This document shows, piece by piece, positions 1 to 8,464 of a stretch of 10,137 nt of DNA; within the stretch, counting starts at the first letter, position 1, and each line of letters starts with the position of its first letter. The notes below the pieces were generated by a model. That model worked only from the letters and a program-made list of their open reading frames with translations. It searched no databases and was not told the DNA's origin. Source of the stretch: DATKXO01 sp035528995. Its GTDB lineage: Bacteria; Planctomycetota; Phycisphaerae; UBA1845. Both the position numbers and the translations under genes were made by a program. The stretch covers positions 1 through 10,137 of the forward strand of contig DATKXO010000345.1 in NCBI GenBank assembly GCA_035528995.1. Direction: 5' to 3'.

Positions 1-3000
1 ATGGCGGGCGAACCGAAGTCCATGTTGCAGGTGTAGTTCACGCAGGGCAGCCCGTTGATGCGCTGCCCGAGCGTGTCGGCGTCGGCCGTGGAACTGATCG
101 CCTTGGAGGTGTAGTTCTGTAGCGTCAACAGGTCGGTGTTGAACAGCACCGTCGGCACCGTCTCCGGCAAGGTCACGCGATACATGACGGCCGGCGGGAT
201 CGTGTACTGCGTATCCGCTTCCGTAACCTCGATCGACGGGATGTTCGCCATCTCGACCTGGACCGCGCCTGCGCCGTAGAGATACTCCAGCGCCTCGGTC
301 AGTTGCAGGTCGCCATCGCCGGCGAGCGGCTCAAACGGGGCGATGTAGTGATCGCCCAGCTTCAGCGTCAACTGCCCACCCAGGCAGTGCACCACGGCGA
401 ATTCCAGCACACGGCCCGCCGTTTGCGACGGCACCTCCGCCCGTGCCAGTTGCAGCAGATAGTTGAACGTGGTGGCATCGGGTTTCCGCGGCGTCACAGT
501 CAGGCTCTGCACGGTGTTGTACGTGTCGATCTCGTCGGCCTCGGGGCCAAACAGGTTGTAGAACAATCGCTGCACGATCCGGGCCGGGGTGACGGCCGGG
601 TCCGGGCGCAGCAGTTCCTGGTTGAACATCACCATCAGGTCGCGGCCCATGTCGCCCAGGAAGCCGAACGCGTTGGCAAACCCCTCGCCCAGCAGCGGAA
701 TGGGCATAGCGGCGACGCGATCGTTCACCGTCTGGTCCAGTTGGGACCACGCCTGCTCCAGGCCCGAGGACATCATCGTCGGGTCGGCCAGCAGCGAATC
801 CTCCCCCGCCGGGGCCAGGGCCGCCACGAATTCGGCCAAGCCGTCGGCCGTGACGAGCAGGTGGCCGCTGCCCGGGTCGGCGGCGATCGTCATGCGGCGG
901 AAGTCTACCACCGCCCCGGTGGAGAACATCGCCAGGTCCGCCTGCCAATCGACAACGGACTGGACATCGGTAGCGGCGAACAGACCCGCGATGTCGTCGC
1001 GATCCGCCAGCGGCATGAGTCCTGCTCCGGCGACGGTAAACGTCATGGTCACCGCTCCGGCGACATCGTTGGGCACGGCCGGCAGGGGCGAGCCGGCCAC
1101 CGGCGCGATGGGCGTCAGGTCGACCGCGGACAGCCCGTCGAACACCGCCGCGCCGTCGATGCCCTGCGCGCCGACGGTGAGCGTCACGTCCACCTGCGCC
1201 GACGACGCATCCAGACCGGCGGCGTAGGTGGGCTGCGTCCCGCCCGCGATCACCAACTCGCCGACCGACCAGTCCCAGCGGGCCAGTTGCATCAGGCCCA
1301 CATTCACGCCCGCCAACGCGCCGGTGAACGTCACGGTTATCGTCAAGCCGGCGTCGCCTACCGCCGCCTGCACGTTGCCCACGCCGTAGAGGCTCTCCAG
1401 GAACTCCGTGAGCATCTCCCCGGCCGCGACGGGGTCGGCCGCGAGGGTCTCCACGGCAATCGCCGCCGTCGCGGCCTCGTCGGCATCGCGGCCAAACACC
1501 CGCAGCGAAAACGAGCTCACTGCATCCGGATCGATGGTGATCGTCTGCACCTCGTCGGCGCCCAAGCCGCCGGGCGTGGTGGTGACGATCTGCACGGGAT
1601 TGGCGGGCACGGCGACCGCAGTCGGCAAGGACGCCCCGTTCAACATCACCGACAGGCCGGCGGCGGCGGTAAGGGTCACCTGCGTGCCGCTGCCGTCGAT
1701 GGCGGCGGTGATGTCGCCGGGCTTGACCCCGGGCACTCCCGCCAGCAGGGCGTCCAGGCTCTCGTTGAGCAGCGCCGCCAGGGCTTCGGCATCGGCGGGC
1801 GCGCTGCCGTTCTGTCCTACCGCCAGCGTCGCCGACTGCGTGCTGGAGGCATCCGGGGTGTGCAGCGAATAGCGAAGCTGGAGGTCGAACGTCGCGCCGG
1901 CCATCACGCTCACCGCCGACCCGTCGTCGGCGCCCGCCAACTGCGTCACGCCGAAATCCTGGCCGCCGGACATCTCCGACAGCAGATCGAAATCGATCAC
2001 CAGCCTTGGGGAGGCGGCCGCGGCAAGCGACAGGTCCAGGTCCAGCGTCAACTGTTCCCTGGTCGCGTCAATGCCGATCACGCCCACCCCCGCCAGTTGC
2101 TGCATGACACCGGCCACTGTGGTGGCGGGGTCCGCCTCCAGCATGGCCGACACATTCGAGACCGCCGAAGCCAGGTCCAGCAGGTCATGCAGCGATTGCC
2201 CGATCATCAACTGCGTGTCGGAGAGGTTCTCCTCGCTCACGCGGGTCAGCCAATCGGCCACGCCGGTGAGCCCCGCCGTCAGATCGGCCACGGACAGCTC
2301 GCCGAACCATTCGTACACATCAAAGTCCACGGTCGACACGCCCAGCACCGGCCCGGCGGCCACGTCGTCGGGGTCAAACGCCCAATCCAGCGACAGCAGG
2401 ACGGTGGGCTCCTTGCCCGCCAGGGCATCGGTCAGCAGCGTAATCAGGCGCGGCTCGACGCCGAGAGCGTCGGCGCCGGCGGCCATCTGCATCGTGTTCG
2501 TGCTGGACGTGGCGAACAGGTCCAGCAGCGTATCGCCCTCGGCCTCGGCGCCAAGGGACGTGTTGATCAGGGCATCAGACCAGTCGGTCCGCGTGATCGG
2601 ATCAGTCTTCAGGCCCAGCACGGTCGCCGCCGAGTACCCGATATCGCCCTGCATCGCCACCGCCAGCATCCCCACTTGCCCGATCGCCACTCCGTCGCTC
2701 GGGTCGGAGGGCAGGGAAAGCGACACCGTCGCGCCCAGGTTCGCCGTGGCCAGCTCGCTGACCGCCCACATCCCCGTCTTGGCGCCCACGGCCAGATCGA
2801 TATCGAGAAAATCGCCCGCGTCATTCGTTTCGGCAAAGCCCAGTTGTCTGGCGGTCGCGTTGCCGGCCTCGGCGATCATGCGCATCATGGACAGATTCTG
2901 GTCGCTGGCGACGATCGTGATCTTGGCGTTGCCCTCGACCGGGTCGCCCGCCAGCACCACCGTCATGGCCACGCCCGTCCCGGCCAGCGCCGCATGGACC

Positions 3001-6000
3001 GCGTCCTCGATATGGCCGCGGAGGGCGTCCTGGCGCGAGGAAAACACCGTCGGGCCGTCGCCCTCACCCGGCATCAAGCCCATCGCCTCCAGCAGGGCCG
3101 TATCGCTGCCGACCACGCGGAGCGCGCAGAAATCCGAAGCCGGCAGAGCCGGATCAAATCCCACCGCAATCCCACCGGCTCCTTCGCTGACGACCAGCAC
3201 GCCCGCCGCGTCGGTCCGTTGAATGGCCGCGTTGAGGTAGTTCACCAGGTCCGCCACCTGGGCGGCCCCGGCGAACGACGGCAGTCGGTGGATCGTCGTC
3301 CCGGCCGACAGCGAAAGCACGAAGTCGTCCCCGTTCGGCGAGACGCTCACCTCGGGCGCCTCGTCGCCAAACGCCTCATCCATCGACCACTGCAAGTCCT
3401 CGGCGAGGCTGTCCGCCTGCTGGGCCTTGGTGAAGCCGATCCGCAGGCTGGGCAGGACGGTCTCGTAGATGTCATTGCCCTCGGCGTCCTGGCCGGCAAG
3501 TCGTTCGAACGCCAGCGGGGTCAGTTGGAGCTTGCCCGCCGCCACGCCGACGGCGACATGTTCGACCCCCGCCGACGCCATCGCAATCATGAGCCGGTCG
3601 GCCAGGCCCTCGATGTCCTCCACGCCGGCCAGATCGTCCACGCTCAGTGTGACCAGGGCCGGGGAGACCGCATCAAGATTCTCGCCCACGCTGATATGGA
3701 TCTGCACCGCCTCGCCGGCCGCCAGTTCCGCCCCGAGCACATCGGCCGCACCGGTTGCGATCAGGGACTCGGCGGTCCCGCTGGCCACCGCCACGCCGGC
3801 CTGGTCGGCCGTGAAGCCCAATCCGACCGTCTGGCCTGAGGCAGTCACCGCCTGGCCGACGGCGCCCCGGTTCTCCAGGGTCTGCACGTCGGTCAACGTC
3901 ACCCACTGCTGCCGGCCGTTGAACTCCACCTGGAAAACGATCGGCTGATCGACCGTCACGGCCGTGACCGGACTGCCATCCAGGCCCAGCCCGGTCGTAT
4001 CGCCCGCCGAGATCGGCAACGTGACGCTGCCAAGGGTTCCATCCAGCGTTCGCCAACTCACGGTCAACGACCCCGAGAGAATCGCCTGCAGGTCCGCCAC
4101 GTCCACGGCTGCCCCGCTCAGCGTCAGCGCCGCCGTGCCGTTGGCCGGTACGGGGTTCACGGCGACGTCCACCTCCTCCAGCGTGCCGGAGGCGGTCCGG
4201 TACTGCAGGGTGAAACTGGCCGTACTGTCCAGCACGCCCGAGTCCGGCAAGGGGTTGTCCTCATGCCGCGTTGCGGACAGCACCAGGTCGCCCCGGTCGG
4301 CCAGGTCAATCGCAAACGTGAAGGTCAACTGCCCGGTCGCCGTCGCCTGGACCTGCACATCCGTCCACGCCTCGTCCACGACCTCGCCGATCGCGCCGGC
4401 CAGGTCGACCGCCAGCAGTTCGGTGGTCGGGTTCAGATTCACCAACGTCGCGCCGCCCGCACCCTCGAACCGCAGCACCCCCACCCCGTCCAGCACGTCG
4501 CCGACCATCGCCAGCGTCACGTTGCCCGCCAAGCCGGCATCGGCCAGGGCGGCCGCCAAAGCCGCCTGAAGCGACGCGAACAACGGTTGGGCCAGGGAAT
4601 CGGTCCGGGCCTGATCGAACCCCAACGCCGAGCCCGCTTTCACGCGCAGCGCCCGGCCATTCTCGTAGGAGTCGGCAAAGGCCAACTGCACCGGACCGTC
4701 CGGGGCGTCTGCAACGATGGCCTGGATGAACTCCTCGGCCGTAGGCAGCTCACCGCCTGGAGCATTGCCAACCACGCGGACCTCCGCATCACGGATCGCC
4801 TCGTTGATCGCCTGGACCAGATCCGCGGGTGTGTCGTACGTGCCGGCGGCCAGGGTGATGGTCGTCCCGCTCTTCCTGCCCGTCACATCGCTCCACACCA
4901 GCTCCAGAGACGAAGCGCTCGCATCGACATTCCACGGCCCGCTGCCGGCGACATCGATCGCCACCGGGTCCTTGGCCGTGCGCTCGGTCACGACCGTCAC
5001 GTTGTACGTCTCGCCGGCGACCTCCACGCCCAGCGTGTAGCCCAGATCGCGGAGCAGTTGCCCGTCGTTCAGGTTGCCCAGGTACATGTCGATCGCGCCG
5101 GCTCGGGCCTCGGCGAGCAGATCCAACTGCACGCCAAGGGTGAGCTGGTGGTCCTTGTACTCGACCGACGCGAAGCTGTCGGTGAACAACGCCTCCTGCA
5201 AGCTGGAGAATGCCACCTGGCCGTTCACGTCGATCAGGCGAGACAGCACTTGGCCCTGGTATTGCCCGGCAAGGTTGTATAGTTCGCCCAGCGTGCTCAC
5301 CGCGCCGCCGGCATCGACCAGCGGCAGCGCGACGTTCAGCAGCTCGCTGCGGCCCAGCGTATCCAGCACGGTGGCGAATTCCTTGAGCATCCCCGCGGTC
5401 GACTCGACCGTCAGCGCCGCAAAACCCGAGAGCATCTCCCCGGCCGCACCTGTCGGCCAGGTCAGAGACGCGGCCGCGCCAAGGATGTCCGTCGGGTCGC
5501 TCACGCTCCACGAGAACGTCGCCGAATCAACCACGCCGATGATCCCGGCGGTCGGCGTGAACGGCAGGCTGACCGCAAACCCATCGGCGACGCTTCCGGC
5601 GACCAGGTCGGCGGCCACGATGTCGGCCGGGAGGCTGGGCCCGTTGACGAGTTCCACGCTGGCCTGGATGGCGGCTGTCCCGCCCGAAACCGTACCGCTC
5701 AGCGGCCCCACGTTCAGGTCGAAGTCCGCCACGGCGGCCTCGCTGACCGCCTGGAAGGTCAACTCGCTGATCGTCGCGGACGAATTGCCCTGGCCGGTCC
5801 AATCGATCGTCCAGGCGAATTCGAGCGTCCCGTCCGTGTTCATCGCGACGCCGACGCTCGCCCCCGCCGTCAACTGCACGCCCCGCCCTTGGGCTTCGAC
5901 GCCCAGGTCGAGTTCGCAGGGGACTGCCCGGTCGATCCCAACCGCGACATGGATCGTACTGGCAGCTGTGCCGTCCGTGGCGGCCGAGAACGTCACGGCC

Positions 6001-6797
6001 AACCCGTCGCCCAGATCCTTTGAGCCGTCCACCAGATCCGCCAGCCTCGCGCCACCCGAACTCAGCTGGCTCACCAGGTATTCCCTCAGCTTCTCGAGGA
6101 TCGCGTCGGTATCCAGAAGCGCCCCCAGCGTCGCGGGCACGCCTTCGAGATACAACCCGGGGATCGCCTCGCCCAGCCGGCCCAGCTCACTGACTTGGCC
6201 CAACTCCGCCTTCAGGGCATCCAAAGCTCCGTTCAGCGTCGATAGGCTGTTGTACACCTGCGTCTGCTCGATACCGGAATAGCTGACCAACACATCGTCG
6301 CCGGCGGTCAGTTGCCCCGCCCCCGACGTCACGCTCTGCCACTGCGCATCGTAGGTCAACGTGTCGGCCCCGGCCCCGCCGAGGACTGTCACCGTTGTGC
6401 TCTGCAGCACCGGCAGGATGACGGCCTGATCACCATTATCGCCCAATCTGATCAGGATGCTCGTCAAAGCGGCGGCCGGGTGGGTCTGCGCCCCGGCGGC
6501 AGCATCCAGGTCGGTGCTCCAGCTTGTTCCGTCGTCGCACCAGGCGAGATTGCCCGTGATGTCGCTCTTCACCCAGGCGCCGGCATCGGCGTCCGCGACC
6601 GACAGCGTGAACGCATCTCCGCTCAGCGAGACGCTGGACAGCAGCAACCGAGGCTCGAGGCACTCCACGTCGCCGGCAACGGTGACACTTGCCGTTAAGC
6701 CCTCGGCGGCCTGCTTGCACCGGTGACGCCCCAGCCCCTGTAGAACAGCCCGATATTGCTTGAGCAGATACTGCGCAGCTCGTCGACACGTAACCAT
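1..6797 (-). CDS. Giant LEPR-XLL repeat protein, C-terminus outside the window (partial)
   Basis: The minus frame from the ATG at 6797 stays open for 2265 codons and leaves the window with two bases over, so the C-terminus is missing. An in-frame TAA at 6824-6822 lies nine codons upstream, and purine-rich AAGAAGGG (6812-6805) and AAGGA (6803-6799) precede the ATG, so this start is well supported. A basic N-terminal stretch (about residues 4-28) leads to LEPRLLLS at residues 47-54. This is the LEPR-XLL motif known from very large planctomycete proteins, probably a sorting signal. One RTX-like GGAGADTLT follows at 140-148. The rest is Ala/Gly/Val/Asp/Leu-rich with few Lys or Cys, built of degenerate alpha-beta modules: an amphipathic helix, then GV and beta strands, for example ADLVQAIN near 658, DLVNYLNAAI near 1183 and ALAALLNESL near 1672. 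These recall flagellin-hook 'IN' motifs. No catalytic domain is recognised. A surface, adhesin-like or envelope role is inference only. Confidence 0.92.
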   Translation of the reverse strand, partial: MVTCRRAAQYLLKQYRAVLQGLGRHRCKQAAEGLTASVTVAGDVECLEPRLLLSSVSLSGDAFTLSVADADAGAWVKSDITGNLAWCDDGTSWSTDLDAAAGAQTHPAAALTSILIRLGDNGDQAVILPVLQSTTVTVLGGAGADTLTYDAQWQSVTSGAGQLTAGDDVLVSYSGIEQTQVYNSLSTLNGALDALKAELGQVSELGRLGEAIPGLYLEGVPATLGALLDTDAILEKLREYLVSQLSSGGARLADLVDGSKDLGDGLAVTFSAATDGTAASTIHVAVGIDRAVPCELDLGVEAQGRGVQLTAGASVGVAMNTDGTLEFAWTIDWTGQGNSSATISELTFQAVSEAAVADFDLNVGPLSGTVSGGTAAIQASVELVNGPSLPADIVAADLVAGSVADGFAVSLPFTPTAGIIGVVDSATFSWSVSDPTDILGAAASLTWPTGAAGEMLSGFAALTVESTAGMLKEFATVLDTLGRSELLNVALPLVDAGGAVSTLGELYNLAGQYQGQVLSRLIDVNGQVAFSSLQEALFTDSFASVEYKDHQLTLGVQLDLLAEARAGAIDMYLGNLNDGQLLRDLGYTLGVEVAGETYNVTVVTERTAKDPVAIDVAGSGPWNVDASASSLELVWSDVTGRKSGTTITLAAGTYDTPADLVQAINEAIRDAEVRVVGNAPGGELPTAEEFIQAIVADAPDGPVQLAFADSYENGRALRVKAGSALGFDQARTDSLAQPLFASLQAALAAALADAGLAGNVTLAMVGDVLDGVGVLRFEGAGGATLVNLNPTTELLAVDLAGAIGEVVDEAWTDVQVQATATGQLTFTFAIDLADRGDLVLSATRHEDNPLPDSGVLDSTASFTLQYRTASGTLEEVDVAVNPVPANGTAALTLSGAAVDVADLQAILSGSLTVSWRTLDGTLGSVTLPISAGDTTGLGLDGSPVTAVTVDQPIVFQVEFNGRQQWVTLTDVQTLENRGAVGQAVTASGQTVGLGFTADQAGVAVASGTAESLIATGAADVLGAELAAGEAVQIHISVGENLDAVSPALVTLSVDDLAGVEDIEGLADRLMIAMASAGVEHVAVGVAAGKLQLTPLAFERLAGQDAEGNDIYETVLPSLRIGFTKAQQADSLAEDLQWSMDEAFGDEAPEVSVSPNGDDFVLSLSAGTTIHRLPSFAGAAQVADLVNYLNAAIQRTDAAGVLVVSEGAGGIAVGFDPALPASDFCALRVVGSDTALLEAMGLMPGEGDGPTVFSSRQDALRGHIEDAVHAALAGTGVAMTVVLAGDPVEGNAKITIVASDQNLSMMRMIAEAGNATARQLGFAETNDAGDFLDIDLAVGAKTGMWAVSELATANLGATVSLSLPSDPSDGVAIGQVGMLAVAMQGDIGYSAATVLGLKTDPITRTDWSDALINTSLGAEAEGDTLLDLFATSSTNTMQMAAGADALGVEPRLITLLTDALAGKEPTVLLSLDWAFDPDDVAAGPVLGVSTVDFDVYEWFGELSVADLTAGLTGVADWLTRVSEENLSDTQLMIGQSLHDLLDLASAVSNVSAMLEADPATTVAGVMQQLAGVGVIGIDATREQLTLDLDLSLAAAASPRLVIDFDLLSEMSGGQDFGVTQLAGADDGSAVSVMAGATFDLQLRYSLHTPDASSTQSATLAVGQNGSAPADAEALAALLNESLDALLAGVPGVKPGDITAAIDGSGTQVTLTAAAGLSVMLNGASLPTAVAVPANPVQIVTTTPGGLGADEVQTITIDPDAVSSFSLRVFGRDADEAATAAIAVETLAADPVAAGEMLTEFLESLYGVGNVQAAVGDAGLTITVTFTGALAGVNVGLMQLARWDWSVGELVIAGGTQPTYAAGLDASSAQVDVTLTVGAQGIDGAAVFDGLSAVDLTPIAPVAGSPLPAVPNDVAGAVTMTFTVAGAGLMPLADRDDIAGLFAATDVQSVVDWQADLAMFSTGAVVDFRRMTIAADPGSGHLLVTADGLAEFVAALAPAGEDSLLADPTMMSSGLEQAWSQLDQTVNDRVAAMPIPLLGEGFANAFGFLGDMGRDLMVMFNQELLRPDPAVTPARIVQRLFYNLFGPEADEIDTYNTVQSLTVTPRKPDATTFNYLLQLARAEVPSQTAGRVLEFAVVHCLGGQLTLKLGDHYIAPFEPLAGDGDLQLTEALEYLYGAGAVQVEMANIPSIEVTEADTQYTIPPAVMYRVTLPETVPTVLFNTDLLTLQNYTSKAISSTADADTLGQRINGLPCVNYTCNMDFGSPA

Positions 6798-6836
6798 GTC
6801 CTTGCCCTTCTTCCCCCCTGTTTAGCAAGCCTCCGC

Positions 6837-6856
6837 ACACGGGAACTATCCCGTGT
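6837..6856 (-). promoter_or_regulatory. Perfect 8-bp inverted repeat upstream of the giant gene
   Basis: On the minus strand ACACGGGA, TAGT, TCCCGTGT forms a perfect 8-bp stem with a 4-base loop, 40 to 59 bases before the giant gene's ATG. It could be a dimeric repressor operator overlapping the promoter, or a 5'-UTR hairpin. No U-tract follows, so a terminator is unlikely. A TTCCAT/GATAGT pair that would place a -10 box inside the palindrome is visible but weak. The rest of 6798-7062 holds no gene I can support. Confidence 0.4.
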
Positions 6857-7062
6857 ATGCAAAACCCATGGAAGCCCATGAAGAATGCGCTACCGTTCGC
6901 AGGATCGCTGTCGAAACCGTCGCACTTTGCGCCGGCAACACACCTCACATCATTGCAGGCCGTTCCATACGAGGCAACCGGTACTCACCAGGCAACGCCA
7001 CCTCCGTGACCGAATAGAAGTGCAGCGCGGTCGATAATACCACAGCCTCGATGGTACGTCTA

Positions 7063-7396
7063 CTAGTCCCTTGAGGAATACCGTTCCCAGGGGTGGTGAT
7101 CGCGCGGCGGCTGCACGGGCAGTTTCCAGCGCCGGAACGGCCCCGGGAGCCGGATTCGCCATAGAAGCCCCCCACGCCATCCCATGGCCGCCGTGGCCTC
7201 CGCCAAGCCTTCAGGAACGGGCAAAATGCCGGCCGACAGGCCGTCCTGCACCCGCCGCGGCTTGCCAATGCCAAACAGCTTTCGCATCACCAGCCCCAGG
7301 TTGAATCCCGCCACGTGCACCGGCCATTGCTTCAGAATGCTCCCGTGGCCCCGCCGGTGCGTCCGATGCATGCCGGCATGGAGCCGACGCCCCGGC
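7063..7396 (-). pseudogene. C-terminal remnant of a DDE transposase
   Basis: The frame ends at TAG 7065-7063 and contains RTHRRGHGSILK followed by VHVAGFNLGLVMRKLFGIG (about 7260-7317). This resembles the last conserved helix of DDE (RNase H-fold) transposases of the IS1182/IS4/IS5 type, where 'RGxxNxxKRxLxHxAGFNLGLLxRxLxGxGTPR' is typical. Only about 110 residues remain. The catalytic D, D and E lie upstream in such proteins and are absent. No transposase start exists: the fragment begins just after the integrase stop (7410-7408) and lies in the same reading frame. The first ATG available (7371) is inside the conserved region, so this is not an intact gene. I could not identify a terminal inverted repeat on either side. 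The family assignment is from memory of the motif; the exact IS family is uncertain. Confidence 0.6.
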
Positions 7397-7407
7397 CAGC
7401 CTGCCCG

Positions 7408-8460
7408 TCATGCGCGGGGGCCCACGGTGGTCCCGGGCGGACTCTTCGGTTCTGTCGATTCCCCCCTGTCCTGGGAGGTCTCGACTGCCGTTGCCGGCCC
7501 GTCTGGTCCCCCGACGAAGGCGAACGGGTTGGGTGGAGCGGTATCCGCCACGACGACATGACTGTAGACGCGGGTTGTGCTCGCGTCCGCGTGGCCGAGG
7601 GTGTCCCGCACCAGCGGCAACGGCCATCCCGCGGCCAGCAGGTGACTGGCGCAGGTGTGGCGGCCGAGGGCCTTGCCGATGATCGGCAGGCTGCTGCCCA
7701 TGATCGCCTGCCAGCTCCCGAGGGTCCGCCGCAAGTCGTGGAGCCGGAGTCCCGTCAGGCCCGCCCGTTTCAGCAGCTCCCTCCATGCGCCGTCCGGCGC
7801 GACAAGACGCCCCGTCTTGCTCCGGCTGGGGAACACCCACTCGCCCTCGCCCTTGCGGGCCTCCAGCCGGGCCCGCAGCACGTCCACGGCCAGGGGCAGC
7901 AGGGGAATGGTCACCGGCTCGCCGCTCTTGGTGTTGGGGATCTTCCACGTCCGGGCGTCCAGGTCGATTTCCTCCCATCGCATCGCCGCCACGTTCGACC
8001 GGCGGGCGCCGGTCAGCAGGGCCAGGGCGAAGAAGTCCCGCATGGTGTCGCTGGGCTCCTCGGCCAGGGCCTTGAAGAAGCGCGGCAGTTCATCACCTTG
8101 CAGGAACCGCTCCCGCTCCCGCTCCGGGAAACGCTTGATCCCCTTGGCCGGGTTGTTGCCCTTCCATCCCAGTTCCCCGGCCCGGGCGTACATCGTGCCG
8201 ATCAGGCTCAGGACCCGATTCGCCATGTACGGGCCGCTCTTGGCGTGCAGCTTGGCAACGTCGCCCTGCGTGACGGCGGACAGCCTCCGGCCCACCCACG
8301 GCTTCAAGTGGGCCTTCCATTGGGCCTTGTGGCCTTCGACCGTCCGCGGGGACAGCTTCGCTTCGGCGTGCGTCGTGCGGAAGTGCTCCCACAGGTCCCC
8401 CAAGGTCGGTTCCACCCGCGCCGCCCGCCGGGCCTGCGCGGGGTTCTTGCCGTCCGCCAT
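7408..8460 (-). CDS. Tyrosine-type site-specific integrase with duplicated box II region
   Basis: This 350-residue protein is a phage/island-type tyrosine recombinase, which would integrate or excise DNA by a 3'-phosphotyrosine intermediate. An N-terminal SAM-like DNA-binding domain spans about 17-105. The catalytic domain follows with R153 (TGARRSN), K178 (NTKSG), H241-x-x-R244 (HDLRRT), H290 (LGHAD) and nucleophile Y299 (TTRVYSH). The start at 8460 is preceded by AGAGGGAG and lies five bases from the tRNA-Gln remnant, the usual place for the integrase of a tRNA-borne element. One thing is odd. After HDLRRTLGSW...IIGKALG the sequence restarts with RHTCASHLLAAGW...LGHADASTTRVY, which belongs at the same place in another integrase subfamily. 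R244 to Y299 is therefore 55 residues, against about 32 normally, and activity may be impaired. A low-complexity tail of about 45 residues follows Y299. A transposase scrap lies immediately downstream. Confidence 0.92.
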   Translation of the reverse strand: MADGKNPAQARRAARVEPTLGDLWEHFRTTHAEAKLSPRTVEGHKAQWKAHLKPWVGRRLSAVTQGDVAKLHAKSGPYMANRVLSLIGTMYARAGELGWKGNNPAKGIKRFPERERERFLQGDELPRFFKALAEEPSDTMRDFFALALLTGARRSNVAAMRWEEIDLDARTWKIPNTKSGEPVTIPLLPLAVDVLRARLEARKGEGEWVFPSRSKTGRLVAPDGAWRELLKRAGLTGLRLHDLRRTLGSWQAIMGSSLPIIGKALGRHTCASHLLAAGWPLPLVRDTLGHADASTTRVYSHVVVADTAPPNPFAFVGGPDGPATAVETSQDRGESTEPKSPPGTTVGPRA

Positions 8461-8464
8461 CTCC

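Noticed and set aside
303..3839. A 1178-codon open frame on the plus strand.
   Set aside because: It is antisense to the giant gene. GC-rich codons leave few stops on the opposite strand, and the product is an Arg/His/Gln/Gly-rich string with no motif or domain pattern. The minus frame has protein-like composition and a recognised LEPR-XLL start.
4263..6282. Further long plus-strand frames (4263-5282, 5074-6282).
   Set aside because: They are also antisense shadows of the giant gene, with biased Ser/Pro/Ala or Arg/Gln composition and no ribosome sites or known motifs.
6349..6380. RTX-type calcium-binding repeat in the giant protein.
   Set aside because: Only one GGxGxDxLx nonapeptide (residues 140-148) is present. 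RTX proteins need tandem copies, so the protein is not called RTX.
6436..6948. A 170-codon minus frame that begins upstream of the giant gene and overlaps its start.
   Set aside because: It runs in a different frame across the LEPR-XLL region, has a Cys/Gly/Arg-rich unpatterned product, and no good ribosome site.
7640..7740. A sequencing frameshift as the cause of the odd integrase C-terminal region.
   Set aside because: Both halves are in the same frame with all catalytic motifs readable, and the extra segment is a whole number of codons (23). An indel pair would not create a second meaningful box II segment.
7211..7978. A 255-codon minus frame overlapping the integrase.
   Set aside because: It is an out-of-frame shadow of the integrase with no recognisable motifs.
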